From Diphasiastrum complanatum (taxonomy: Eukaryota; Streptophyta; Lycopodiopsida; Lycopodiales; Lycopodiaceae), in assembly GCA_029204225.1 (NCBI GenBank), contig CM055102.1, positions 11,421,245-11,485,244 on the forward strand: a DNA stretch of 64,000 nucleotides. The letters run 5' to 3'. Shown here piece by piece: positions 1-17,700 of the stretch (its first letter is position 1; each line of letters begins with the position of its first letter). The notes below the pieces were generated by a model, which saw only the letters and a list, made by a program, of their open reading frames with translations, was not told where the DNA came from and did not search any database. The position numbers and the translations under genes were made by a program.

Positions 1-229
1 TTGAACTTTAGACCATCCATTTAGCTAAATGAACTCGAGAAGATCCATTTAGCAAAATGAACTCGAGAAGATCGTGAAAATGCATTACAACAGATTACAA
101 TGTAATTCCTTTTATCCATACCTCAAACAATTGCATAAATAGATTATCAATGGTTAATGGAGCAAAGTATTAGTGAAAGTTATGAAAATTATTATAGTAA
201 AAGACTCTACTGATGAAAATAATTCTTAA

Positions 230-633
230 AGTAGTCTTTGTGTTGATGTAATCGCAATTTCATGAAGCAGCAAAAAACAACCTACAATAGCTCTATCTTC
301 AACAAAAACTACATATCGTGCTCTGAGCAGTGGTACATAGGAAGTAGTATGGCTATGTAGATTGCTTGTTGATTCAGGTCAACCATAGGTACGTGCAACT
401 ATTGTATCTTGTGATAACCAAAGCCACATTCACCTTGCCAAAAATCTTGGTTTACATGCTCGAATCAAGCACATTGAGATTCATTATGACTTTGTTTGAG
501 AGAAATCATCTGATTCTATCAATCGGAAGATTAAGTGGCAAATATTTTGACAAAATCATTAGGTAGGATTAAATTTGAGAAGTTTTGCACTCAATTAGAT
601 ATAGAAGAGTGCAGTTATATTATTGAGGAAGGG
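230..633 (+). pseudogene. Copia RNase H/3' pol relic
   Basis: Translation across frames shows the end of a Ty1/Copia polyprotein: a degenerate W-S-S-K-K-Q-P-T-I-A-L-S-S-T block at about 265-310, then a CDNQS...LAKN...HARIKHIEIHYDFV block at about 408-505, and an ILTKSLG block just before the end. Stops interrupt it (for example inside the DFV-E motif), so it is dead. A purine-rich tract (gaggaaggg) lies directly before a TGTTAGAATT sequence at 634, the usual arrangement of polypurine tract and 3' LTR. The rest of the element would lie left of the window. Confidence 0.75.
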
Positions 634-4690
<4,057 letters not shown>

Positions 4691-4696
4691 TGTAAG

Positions 4697-4945
4697 CCAT
4701 GCGGCTGCCAGCAGCGATGGACCGTCACTCATGGATGTGTGAGAAATAGCCACCAAACAAGATGTATATATTTTTAGTGATCCATGCGACGTCAGCAGCG
4801 ATGAATTGTCTCTCATGAATGCACGAGAAACAACAACCAAACAAGATGTATATATTACTTTGTGTGTGCTCCATGCGGCTGTCAACAACGATGGACTGTC
4901 TCTCATTGTGTGAAAAACATCAACCAAACGAGCTTTGTATATGTT
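4697..4945. repeat. Three-copy tandem repeat, 85-89 bp unit
   Basis: Three diverged units begin with CCATGCG at 4697, 4782 and 4871. Each runs through (C/A)AGC(A/G)..GATG, GTC.CTCAT and CCAAAC.A..T.TATAT. The minus strand is open across all three and gives a repeated peptide, but nothing suggests that it is translated. Confidence 0.8.
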
Positions 4946-5384
4946 TTTGCAGCATACTACTACTATAAATGAATCAAAATACCGTAAAGAACAAAGCGTT
5001 TAATGCGAGTTCATACCTGCTCATAAGTCAAATCTATACCATAGCAATGTAGCTGGGCACTATCAATAGGAGATGAGCACACATAAGGTAATTGGAAGTG
5101 AGAGTAGGAAGAATAAGAGAGAAGAAGTGGTGATGGCTATTAGCATTGTTGCGTATAAATCGCCGAGTTACCTCAACAACTCTCATTGTATGAAGCTTTG
5201 TTGGAAGCCAGCATTACCAATCGTTGGATAAAAATAGGGTTGATCTTGACCAGTGGAAAAAAAAAACCATATGAAACTAAAACGTATTAAGAGAAACCCA
5301 ATATGTTATGATGTCGGACCGATGGTGCCGAAAACACACTTTTTATAACAAGAGGGGGTAATACAACATTAGATATTATACATG

Positions 5385-5387
<3 letters not shown>

Positions 5388-5461
<74 letters not shown>
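5388..5461. repeat. (GA)n microsatellite, about 74 bp
   Basis: Pure GA dinucleotides. The minus-strand open frame over it (Ser-Leu repeats) is an artefact. Confidence 0.97.
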
Positions 5462-5464
<3 letters not shown>

Positions 5465-7741
5465 ATGTTCAAATATGTAAAACATTTTCATGAAAGAGCA
5501 CAAGTTCTGATTTTTGTGAAACATTTAAGGGCTATAACCTCCATAAATTGAATAGTGAGACGACGACTCTTACAAATAGACTAAACATAGTTATTACTAT
5601 CGATGTTAAGCTCAATGAGTCCAAATAATTTTGATTGGCCAAATCACTTTTCTCCTTGATGATGCATCATTGAGACTCAACTCTCCCTTTTGAAAATCGA
5701 GTTGTTGAGGACCTTAACAAAGCTCTGCAAGGTAAAAGTCGAACTAATGCAACTCTTGAAATGGTGGATATTGGCATATTTAACTCATGTCATCATTACA
5801 ACTTCTCATTCATAAAGACCTTTGTTCGTGTTCTATGCATGTCTCATTATTATGCTTGTACAAGGTGTCGTTTCTTTTGAAGCTATCACCATCATTTGAG
5901 CCTAAATGATGAAACCTTTTAGAACAAAATGAGTATTCTTGAGCATAAAGTTAAAAATTCTTTTCTAGAAAAGAAAATGACAAAAATACTGCCAAATACA
6001 TAGCAAAATAATGAGATTGATTCTTTGAACTGTTTCTTGCACCTCTTGAACTCTCTTACTAATTTTTCATGAAGCTCTAACATCCTCTCCATGCATTGTG
6101 CACAGATCTAGAATCATCTCGACAAATTGTTCAGTTCTACCATCTTCACAATGGCATGCTCTATAAATATGCAATGGCAGTTGAAAATATACAACACAGA
6201 AAATACATATCCTTTAAAAGTTAATCATCAGGCAATTGTGGTATGGACGAGAAGATACAAACTTTATAACCATACTGGGTTCAAAGCATTTTATAAAAAT
6301 CAAGGAAATAGATAATTATAGCCATAAATGTAAATATGATTCCTAAACAATACTTTAAAAAGTGCCGATAAATACACCTCCAAGATATACTCAGTTTAAG
6401 AGGGTGAGAATGTATGTCCCTAAAGGACATACAGAACCTCACTTATTTCACATACTTCTGAGGGTAAGTGCCTTCAAGTTCAGTAGACTCAAGGTTATGC
6501 AGGGATTGAGAACAGGCTCTACTCCAAACATTTTACTTTCAGATTGTTATGAAGTAGAAGATCATACACTGATTAAAAGACATTTTCTTATACATGTTTT
6601 GCAATGGAGCGCCCTGATCCAATATAATATATATGATGCATTATTAGTTACAAGGGCTCACTTATATTTCCTCTTAGGATTCTATTTCTTTGCGGTTAGA
6701 ATGTCCATTGGATTATGCTTTTTTGGCTTTCAAGCGATTCACATTTCTTCTTTTTAAATGTAGACAGTCACAAAAGGCCCATCAGCCCCGAGCAGTACGA
6801 AAAGAAAAAAAACACAGCCCAAAAAAGAATGCTCATAGGTTATTTATCTTTTCGTATGAATGTCGAACAACTTTGTGAACTACCATGATACACAAGTATG
6901 CGGCAAATTTCAGGGGTTCGTGATTCCACTACTTCCAAATCTACATATCAAGCATGTGTAGAGAGCTTTCTTTCGTATCGTTCTAAACATGTACATGAAA
7001 TATGCAAACTTTCAGTTCAGTAATTCATTACTTTCCAGACCTACCTTAGAGTAAGTTAACAGCTAGACACTCAAACATGTACGGGCTCTGAACATCTACA
7101 TGAAATGCAAGTTAGAATAATTGTGGCAAGGAGGCCCACCAATCAAAGAGACAAAATCAGCTCGTCCACACTTCTTGAATGCCTAATAGCAGACACCACG
7201 CCATGATTTCTAGTTTAAGGTATTTTCCATCAACAGAGCTGAATGTTGATATATAAATTACCTAGGTTAGGATAGATTGGGAGTGAAAAAAATAAACCAG
7301 ATATTGGTTGATGGGAGATAGAGGAAATCAAGGCTCGAGTGATAGATTGCATTTTGAGAAAGTACTGTTTACCAATCATAAAACAGAAAGTGGATTGATG
7401 AGCAAATTGAACAATTTCTAGTTGGCTGACGAGCATATTTCGACCATATACATTTTATCTTCATAGTAAGGCCTGAACTCCAACTTCAAAATTTTTGCAA
7501 TTGCTACCGTAACAACCTACTCAAAAACTTGTTACATAACCCTTTGTAATTAATTGTTATTCTTTATAGACGTTTGTACAAGTATACCAGCCATTCCGAA
7601 GTCCTTACACGAACTCCAGAGAGGTGGAGTTCCAGAGTCAATGTGAAAAATAAGATGGCTTCAGTTTCTAGGATTTCTTTTGAGTGTATTGATCTACTTT
7701 TCGTCAAAGCAAGGTAAAAGAATAAACCAGCTTGGAGTTCC
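5462..7741. other. Intergenic and 3' flank of the RING gene
   Basis: AT-rich sequence without a supported gene. The part just below 7742 should hold the 3' UTR and polyadenylation region of the minus-strand RING gene; I could not choose a polyadenylation site. Confidence 0.4.
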
Positions 7742-7780
7742 TCAAGCAGGACCAACTTCAGCACTACATACAGGGCATAC
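7742..7780 (-). CDS. RING gene terminal exon 7 (39 nt)
   Basis: Acceptor ATCCAG, then GTATGCCCTGTATGT..., encoding VCPVC and seven more residues to the stop at 7742-7744. It supplies the last zinc-ligand pair. Without this exon the RING would be incomplete, since the frame reading through intron 6 has no C-x2-C. Confidence 0.92.
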   Translation of the reverse strand, partial: VCPVCSAEVGPA

Positions 7781-10700
7781 CTGGATACACAAATATTAAG
7801 TCAATCACCAATGAGAAATCACGGAATCGACAGAAAAGCTGATGATGTGATTTGGGTAAAAGTTGACACACAACCTTGTTCAATGTAAGCCATTGTTGAA
7901 TGCATTCAGCATGATAGCCATGTTTGCATGGTAGTGTTAACATGGAATCTCCCTCTTCATACTCATGTCGACAAATGACACATCTGCAATTAAAACCTGA
8001 TTCATTTCCTCTCCATGACAAATGCCCCCTCCATGACCATGATATTTCAATTGCAAATTGCAAAAAAGTTTTGTGCGTTACTTACTGCTCCATATCACTG
8101 GTGCCATCTTTATGAGGTGGACTCAAGTAGGATGACACTGGTAAAGAAGCAACAACGTGCTCGGCAAGACCTTTACTTTCTGTTCCCACTGCCTCTCCCA
8201 AAGCCACCAGTTCCTACACAAAATCACAAATCTCAACCGGCGCCTTGCAGTTCTACATAACAGGTAACCAAGAAACTGAAACAACAACAGAAATCAAATT
8301 CTGGATGGCAAGCCAGACAAATTGGCCAAGCCATAACTTCCTGACAGGGAACCAACTAATTGCCTTCCGATTCGTGTCAGCAGACATTGTCTACACTAAT
8401 TTTGGTAATTGATGATTATAGAGAGATTGAGAGCTTCTTAGAATGGCATTGTTTGTTTGTAAGTATAGCAAGGTCTATAAACCAGTTCATTGCTGATTAC
8501 CTTCATATCCTAGCTGGAAATGAATATTCAATTGATGATTTACTTTTTATTTTACAGTCAATCTTGTATGAATAAGTTGGTAGTAAAGCACTTTCTAGGG
8601 TAAGGAAGTTTGTTTTTAACCATTTTCAATTTTTTTAGGAGTAGGCCCTGGCCGTAAAAGATAAGTTCAGTAAGCTGGTTCATACTTAATCATTGGAAAA
8701 AGGGCCCAACAGCCCTGATCATCATATTCTAAAGTTCAAATTTCAGTCTGATCTTAAGTGTGTGCAGGAAGAATACAAACATCCAAACGCTACAATCAAA
8801 TTCTTCATTTTAGAAAGGGAACCTTTCGAGTTTTAGCCAGATATTATTCTTGAGCATTCGCATCAATAAGTCGATCAAACATCCAGAAAGTGGAGCACTA
8901 AAAATCAAGCTTACTGAAACTTCATTAATTTTTTCACACTCTTTGGCACAAGATTTACTGCAATTTCCAATCTATTATGCAGATGGATTTCCTACAGTAG
9001 GGAATCCACCTTGATGTTGCAAAGTGGATATTCGAAAGTTAGAAAGTTATTCGAAATTGGATATTTAAAATTCATATTACAAACTTTAGAGATCATTATT
9101 TTTATCTGCAGGAGCAAGATTCATATATTTTTCAGGTTCTAATTACATGATCAAGCTTTCAAGTGTAGGGCAATTAAGAATTTCCATTAACACTCTAGTT
9201 TAAGTACTTCATACGTAGAAGTCAGGGAACTGGAAATTCTTAGATAGGCATTTTGCCCAACTTTTTTTTTTCTTTTCTTCAAAGCCTCCTTTAAGATTTA
9301 TATGGTAAGTCAAATTTTCAGGTTTCTGAAGGTAGGTTGCTGAGGGATCATCTTTAATTTGCAATTTACATGCCCGAATAGCAAGTTGCTTGAAATTCAT
9401 CCCTCGACACTGCAACTCTTTCCGCTATAACAAAACGTTCCTTACATCTCTGTATGCAACTACTTGATCCCTATACACATTCAGAAGGTTTGAGTTATCT
9501 TGAAATGGGTGTCCAATATGTACAATAAGCATCACACTTGCATAGAGTTTTGTGCATTTCAATCATTGATCTTGATTCTGAGTCATAGATGTTTTATCTC
9601 TTACAGATTGGGGATAGCTTGTGACTGATTTCAGTCTACTTTCTATTAGTTCTGCTCATTGTCCAGAACAAGACCTTAATTTGCCTGTTTGAGAGCTGCC
9701 TGCTCTCGTTCTACCAAGTCTGTCACATATTTCGGTGGTTGTCCCGAACTTGATCTTGTTCAACGTACGTGTGGCTGCTCCTGCTGGTCCCTTCGGACAA
9801 AGTTTATCATACACTATTGTTGGCCTGAATCATAACTTATGCCACACTTTTGAAGTTGCTCTCCATTAACTTTCAACAAAATACACATATATATTGTGGT
9901 CATCCCAAGCAAGAACCTGAACATCACTTTTATCATTCTGACACGGCACTATAGACTTTTCTTACCTTCTGCATTGGGACTGTTACCATAAATAGTCATT
10001 GATACAACATTCAACCTTGCTGCTATCATTTTGCGGCATATACTTCAATTGTTACATGCAAAAACCTATACGCCATCCCTACATTTCATCATGGTACGCC
10101 CTAGAGAATACCCAAGTCCAAGGCAGCTCTTTGACATCAGGGAAAACTCTTAATAGGAGTGAATTTGAGGCTAAATAGCATGATTAAGATCCTTTTGCAG
10201 CCACAACAGCCTGAATCCACAGTTGCTGCAACTATTTCTCTTGCACCAGTTATTTCCTTCCTATAGACCTTTCATGGTTCTTACACATCTATGCTCTTTA
10301 CAACATTTCAGCATATGCATTTCATTTCATTTCTTCTTTGACATCATCGTTTTGAAGCATAATTTGCTGCATATTCTTTCAAATTTACAGTTACAAAAAA
10401 CTGAGGACAAATTTGTTCTCAGTATGGGAGAGCCATGGGCATGGAATTAGGGCCTAAATTTGTTTTTCTGTAGTATATGGGGCATCATTACTTCGCACCA
10501 AAGTGATGAGGATCTAGATGCATTTCCCCATTATTTTCATGTGGTCTCAAATGGGTCTCTGGATATGTAGAGGAGGACATGATGGAAAAATGTGTCCCCA
10601 CACCAGGAAAATTTTCCGCATAAAGGAAAATGTGTTTCCGGAAACAAAAGGCTTATGACCTGTTTCAACGCAAATTTGACCTCCGACAATTTCACATCAA

Positions 10701-13207
10701 CATAATTTCTCACCCTTGTAGTTCAAATTCCTATTACCTCGATTTCTACCTCTTCCACATTAACTGACACTGCTTTTGCTCTTGCCATAATGTGGCCTTT
10801 CACTATTTCTCAATTAACATTTCTTGTTTCCCTGAATCCATGTTTCCTATGTGGGAAACATTTCCATATAGATCCCTTAAGTAGTTGATTCAATACATTG
10901 GGTCCATTGACTCAACAGGAAGTCATTTGGCAAAAGTCAAACACATTCCAGGGCCCTGACCTTCTACTAGGGACCCTGAGTGACCTCCAGTTCGCAAAAA
11001 TAGGCATTATCTTCTCCCATTGGTAGCTGATGATATAGGTATTGAGAACCTGTTCAAGGGAGAGGAGAACTGTGTGTCAGTGTTCCTTTGTAGGAAGGTT
11101 TACACAAAAAAAATTCTTGATTTTCATGATCTCTTTCTTGTAGACCATTCCTTGTTTGGGGTTCTAATTTATCTTTTTGCATGATCACAAATAGATGTGT
11201 TCTCAACTATAGTATCTAACAAAGAATACCTTGTGATTGAATGTTAAATATGGGTCTGCTTGGCTTTAATATACTTTTAGTAATCCAAAACAGCACAGAT
11301 CACACACATCACAGATCGTAGAGATAAAGAGAGAAGAATGCAACTATACTAAGTAACTGAATTAGATCCTAAAATCGATGGCATACTGTCATCTCCCTTG
11401 ATTATTTGTTCTGGCTATCCTTGTCTGGTGCTATACTAGGTTCTCTCTCTCCTAAGCCACCAGCTACAAGCTGTCCTAGTAGGACTCAATATCGTCAAGA
11501 GACAAAAAAAAAATGCACCCAAACTCCAGGTCATGCCAAATAGGGCTCCAATTGGCCGAATTGTAAGGTATAATGTCAAATAATAAGCCAAGGATCATAG
11601 CCCAAGGGCTTATATTAAATGGCTTATAACACTTGCACTCTAACCTGATTTTCGGCCCTTATTACATTCATGAAAAAGAGTTCCATCAATTCATCCTTAA
11701 CTGAAGAAAAGCATGTGTCTTGGTTAACATTATACCCTATGGGCCTCAGAAATACACAAATACCACTAAAGTACAACTGAAATGAAGAGATTCACATATT
11801 AGAGAATCCAGCATACAGATCAAAAGGCCAGCTTCCTGTCAGCATGTTTCATGTGATACAAATATGAACCCTAAAATGCATCTAAAAGTTTGATGTCACA
11901 CCGGACGAATCAGTCCTCAAATATCTTCAGACCCAAATACAGAATCCACTTCTTAAATGAGGACCAATAAAGGAGCTCACACTCAATGGAATGAGACTGG
12001 AGTGGGGGAGAGTTTATGGGTATTAGATAGGACTGACAAAAACAGCAACCTGAAATTGAAATTGTCAAACAGATCAAATAAGTTACATGTAACAAGACAA
12101 CTGTTGGTAGACAAAGATAAGAAACAAATCTTCAAATACAGGACTGCCAAAAACTCATATAAAGAAAGTACTTCATAATTATATAAATTCTTGCACCATA
12201 CAGATGGAACACAAAACAAAGCAAAGAGATGACCTCGTAAGTCATGTTATCAGGATCCACATCCTCCCACATGTCCTATACGGAAAAGAGCGACAACAGC
12301 AAATGAAACGTGTTAACTTCAGGAACCCAGCAAAAGTCTGTCTAGCTGCAAAATCTTGCCAAGAAAAGATTAGCATAGCAAGCAATTTATAGGTGATCAT
12401 GCGTTTCACATGAGATGAAGGGTACAAATTGAATGGCATGCACTCTTTTGTAACAAGCACAGAGATTCCTCTGAGTTACTTATCATTAATAGATAAGGAA
12501 AAGGCAGTGGAGTTAAGACAGGCATATATGACTGTGGAGGGAATTAATAAAGACACTTGTGTGGATGAAAGAGTAGGGGGTTACATAGAAATTGAAGCTA
12601 CAAATCTTGAGAGACCAAGGGAGCAATACAGCCATTTTTAAATGCACACTATTTATCATAAACAGTAATTGGCTTCCATGAATCAAACATCAGATATAGG
12701 GGGAGAAAAATGCTCCACCTCAATAAATCGCTCAAGAGAACCCATGCCAATGACAAATTTCCAATAATTGCTTACTTAGCCTAACAACACATGTATGTAC
12801 AGCTGATGCAGGGGAACATGTTACTTCTTCCCTAAGTTTCACAATCTACTCATTCATGATATCAGTTTGCATGAAGACCACTTCTACTCTTTCACTTACC
12901 AAGTACCACAAAGGGCTAGTTGTAGGAGAGTAGGTGTCCTTTTCCGTAGTGATTTGAGATATTCAGTAGAGCATCTAGCAATCGAAAAAGATGGATAGCA
13001 TTTCATGAAGAGCAAAGAAAAACTAAGATTCACATCAAACTACAAGGTTAAAGTGGCAAAGAGGATAAATCAGCCTAATAAAGGAGCTTAGCGGTTGGAG
13101 AGCCCAAGAATAGAGGCTGAGAGGGGGCAAACAGCGCTCCAAATAAAAGCAGAACTACTAGGACAGGGTTAGAACAAGGCTAGAAGCCTCCAAGGGCATG
13201 GAACGAG

Positions 13208-13282
<75 letters not shown>

Positions 13283-14714
13283 TTTATTAACGTCTTTTCC
13301 ATGCCAAAAGGCATCAGATAAAGTGGAACCAAGACGGAGCAACGCCGTCAAACAACATAACTAAAACCAAACTAACTAAGAAGAGGATAATGTCCAGGAT
13401 TATACGGTACAAAGACCATTTACAGATTCAACTGGCATCTCTTCAGTGCTTTAACTCTCTCACTAACTTTGAACAATCTCAGATATCTCATTAATAGCAA
13501 CAAGTTTAATATCTACAAAACGAATGATACCATCCCTGTAGATCAACCACTTTCCATTCGTTAGAGCCTCCTGTTTTGCTTTTTTCCGTTCTCGAACCTG
13601 AATGAAAGTAAGGTCTTCATCCAGGTATATCGTGGTGCCTCGCAGTGTAGATCTCTTCCCTAGCACTTCATGACAACCAGTTGCAGATGCAAAGCGTATG
13701 ACAAGATTACCTGGATCTTTCTTAGGCATGCAGTATCCATATCTTTGTGATGGTGTTAAGACTCTCTTCAAAAAACTCTTTTGCTTCACCAACAGCATCA
13801 TGGGAGTTCGTAATACCTCTGACTCGGACATTAAGAGCCTTTTGCTCTCGCAAACGGCTCTCGGTGAACGTAGCTGAGATAAATGAGGGTGGAGGTGGTA
13901 GAACAGCAGTATTAGGGCCTTTAAGCACATCTGCCCAAGATCAGACAACGGTATGATGTTGTTCCACTTGACTTTCAAGTTGTTGGATCTTAGCGGAAGT
14001 AGTCGAATGAGAGGAAGCTTCGATTTTGATGGCTGCAACTTCTTTCTTGAGATCATCGATAGACGAATCTAGTTTATGTAGATGAGATTGCAGAGATTGG
14101 TTCATAGTTTCAAGAGAAATAAGTTTTTTTCGATGATCGTTGAGATATTCATAGGAACGTAACTGATCTGCACGAATGACGGAGATCATAAAGGCTGGAG
14201 GCAAAAATGATTCCTCTTCTGGGGTATTCGGGGTCAAAGGATCGGCTATAATGAATTCACTATTAACAAGAATAGGATCTAACGGAGAGATGGGGATTGC
14301 AACTGGAATAGAAGGTGAAGGCGAAGGTGAAGGTGAAGGTGGATCTGAAATGGAAGATGAAGACGAAGCAGCGTTGGAAGGAAGGGCAAGAGCCCCTTTA
14401 TGGCGAGGCATCTCAAGCAGAACTGAATCAGTCTCAGCGATGTTCTACCTCGGCGATGGAGGTCAGCGCTGGAGCAAGCACTGGTTGTAGCTGGACAGGT
14501 GCGAAGACATGGAGCATCGCTGAGGGGGACAGGTGCGCTGGAGCAGACAGGAACGGAGCAGGCAGCCACCGCTAGGAGGCCATCACCAGGCAGCAGCCAT
14601 CCGCTGGGAGAGATCTGCTAGGCAGCAGCCAACCACTAGGAGGCCATCGCTAGGCAGCCATCCGCTACGCAGCAGCCATCCGCTAGGAGGCCATTGCTAG
14701 GAGAGATCCGCTGT

Positions 14715-14775
<61 letters not shown>

Positions 14776-17700
14776 CTACATTTTGCAATGAAAGGATCGT
14801 TGCCTTATCTCATTCTTCTTGTTTACATGTAGAATAGCAATAAATGAATCAGCAAGCATGTAAGTAAAAAAATGTGATGGTCTGCAACCAGCTTGTTCAA
14901 AGCACAAATTCTGACCACATCATCAGCAAAGTTTCAAGATGACAATCATCATTTCTGATCTTAATCATCTTTTGCGATCTCCTTTAACAAAATAAGAGCG
15001 GTATTAGGTAAAACAAAGACAAAACTCATAAAAATTACAGAATTCTCTTCGATTCATCCGTCACAACCATTCGGACCATATTCCTACCAGGAATAGTAAT
15101 CAAGAAAACATTGAAGAGTACCTCAGAATTGTCACTCTCGCTACCATTATCCCCTCCAGCTGTCAGTAAAGTGGAAGATGTGCTTAGTTCAGTATACTTT
15201 AAAGTTTAAATATCTAGAATAAATCTATGTGAAATGACTTAAAAACACATCAGGTGATATTGCAAAAATTGCCATCATTCATCTACATGCTTAACTAAAA
15301 CTTCCTAACATTACAAGCATATAAAGTTTTACAATCATGAATTCCAGCTAGGGCCATCATTCTAGCAGTCGCTACAGAATCTTCAGCCTCCTGCAATGCT
15401 CGTGCAAAAGCTTCATCATTTTCGAATTGGGATCCATCTATCTCCTCCCTTGGATGATCCCTTGCTACCCATCCCAGTGCATCAGAAACCTCGTCAACCT
15501 CTTCTCCCTCTTGTCTATTCTCCTGATCAGATCTGTCTTCGTTATTGTTAGTATCAGCATCCTCACTGCTTTCATCATACTCGCTTTCACTTGCAGAGCC
15601 ATCAAACTCATTCTCTTCAATCCCCAACCTAAGGAGCATGTAAGCTCTTTCCTGCAAAGCAATAATCAATTTTATGGATAGATGAAAACCACATAGAGGC
15701 AATATACAGGGGTACCATCATGAATCAGTAAAAAAATAAAGCTGGACAGCCAGAATTAAAAATCAATTCACATGAGCATCTTACCTACACTGGAAGTATT
15801 CAGCAATCCTTTTAAGTTTCTCGTTTAACTTTAACATAGTAGCCTTGATTCTGTGAACAAAGTACTCTTTACTTGCCTTAACTTTTCAAAGAGAAAAATT
15901 ATTCTTTAGTTACGAAAAATATGTTCTCGTGCATATGATCCTTCAAAATTTTGTTGCATGCACGTGTGTGTATCTTCAGAATACTACCGTAAGGCCAATG
16001 GAGTCATTTTAAGATCTCCTTATGGACTATTATGATTAGTTTAACTTTTAAAGTCCTTATCTCTTATTGATATGAAGATATTTGAAGGTCAATTTGTTGT
16101 TGAAAGTTTCAGATGCCTTGCATCAATGACAGATGTAGATATGCTCAAATTTCATGAGAAGCAAAGTTCAACACAATACATTATGAACACAGATCATGGA
16201 TATGGCAAGACAAAAGAACAATAAAACATAAAAGATGAAACAAATAGCATCTTACAACTAAGAATGTTGAAAGACCATCAAAAATAGTAAATACTTGATC
16301 CCCTACAAGGAAGTGCAATGAGTCTCGTACAAAAAAACTCTAGTATTCCAATGATGTACCAATGGGCCAGTAACACTTAAAGACAGCATCAATATGTACT
16401 TGACACCTCAAGCATGGAAGAAAGATGCTGCTAATTATTGATAACATCACTCGTCCAGCTATTGTTAGGATTGATGATTAATTGATTATGCATTTATTAT
16501 CATTTATGGGCCAGCCTGCAAGCTAGTACTCGGGGCCTAATTCTATCTTTGGTAAAGATTAGTAGAACTCAAGTTAACGTTAAGTTAGTGGCTCATGTGC
16601 TGATTATGAAGCACCAATTTTGCTAGTTATAGGACTAAGATGCTTCTACCATATTTAGAAACTTATATTTGATAATTGCTTTTAAGTTGCTTTTGCATAG
16701 ATGGCATGGACACACGATTGCTTATGCCTGTAAGTATGGGTTCGGTGTCTACTTGTCTTATCATTGTTGTTGGTTGTATGTGTGAGTTCTATTATGTGAT
16801 ATTCAACTTTGATCTAGGAATCAGACAAAATTCCAAGTATTAGAGACTGGGTTCTAAGACAGGATTTGGACATCGATTTGGAGAAGAAAAGTTGTGCTTG
16901 TGTGCAAAACAGGTTTGCTGGAAAAATCAATTCTTGAGCATCATCAATTTCTTGTGGGGATAGCTTCTTGCAAGTCACTGGACAAATAGTCAAGACAGAT
17001 CGTTGTTGTCTATAGGTCTGCAAATCAGACCACTATAGGTGGTTGAAGCAACGCAGATCATTGTTGTCTACAGGTCACTGGAAAGACAAGTAGTTTCTGC
17101 AGAATTATCCACTAATTATAACTACCATATTGTGCACTGCAATCTGCAAGGCAGATTATTGTTTCTGGAGGAGAATTTGGAGAAGGATTGCTGAATCCCT
17201 GCAGCTTAGATCTCTGGAAGTTTCAGTGTTAGTTCGTTGTTACCATATTTGAAGATATTGGTCGCTGAAGATCAGACTACTAGATTTGTTGCTAATCAGA
17301 AGGAAGGTCGCTGGAAATACACCATATTCTTTGCTGGAAATCGCTAGAGAAAGCTACATTGTTTGTTGATTCATAGAAAGATCATTACTAGCTTTGTTTG
17401 CTGATTATTGATCCAAGATTGTTTGCTGTTTGCTGCATCATCTGAGTTGTTTTTGGTTGCTGTCTACTGCAAGGAATCTGCAGGGATTGATCCTTAAAGG
17501 CTGTTTGCTAACTGGACAGAGGTACAAGGATCGAAGTTGTCAAAGTTCAGGTTTGCATGCACATTAGTTATCATCAAAGGAGTGTGAAGATCAAATTGTT
17601 GGAGTTCTTTTGCATGCAAGTAAAAGTACAGCAAGGGGATCACATGCAAATTGGAGTTTCTCACATGCAAGTGAAGGGAAACTAATACTGATGTTTTCTT

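Larger units (their letters stand above)
13211..14770 (-). mobile_element. LINE-like unit with ORF1 only (half-LINE candidate)
   Basis: Read on the minus strand, the unit starts with a TC array (14770-14716), then GC-rich tandem repeats (to 14563), an ORF1-like protein in three frames (14411-13463), a short 3' region with an AATAAA next to TTAATAAAGCTTT, and a terminal TC array (13278-13211). No endonuclease or reverse transcriptase is present. This resembles ORF1-only non-LTR derivatives (the mammalian HAL1 type is the known analogue). It lies in RING gene intron 3 in the same orientation as the gene. Target duplications were not identified, so the borders are provisional. Confidence 0.5.

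Noticed and set aside
6362-6757. 131-codon plus-strand frame
   Set aside because: Starts without an ATG as first codon, no known motif, and AT-rich flanks; kept only as unexplained intergenic sequence.
13747-13956. Plus-strand frames across 13747-14575
   Set aside because: Antisense shadows of the LINE ORF1-like reading and its GC-rich flank.
15427-15681. Plus-strand open frame opposite RING gene exon 2
   Set aside because: Shadow of the real minus-strand exon, which has splice sites and family motifs.
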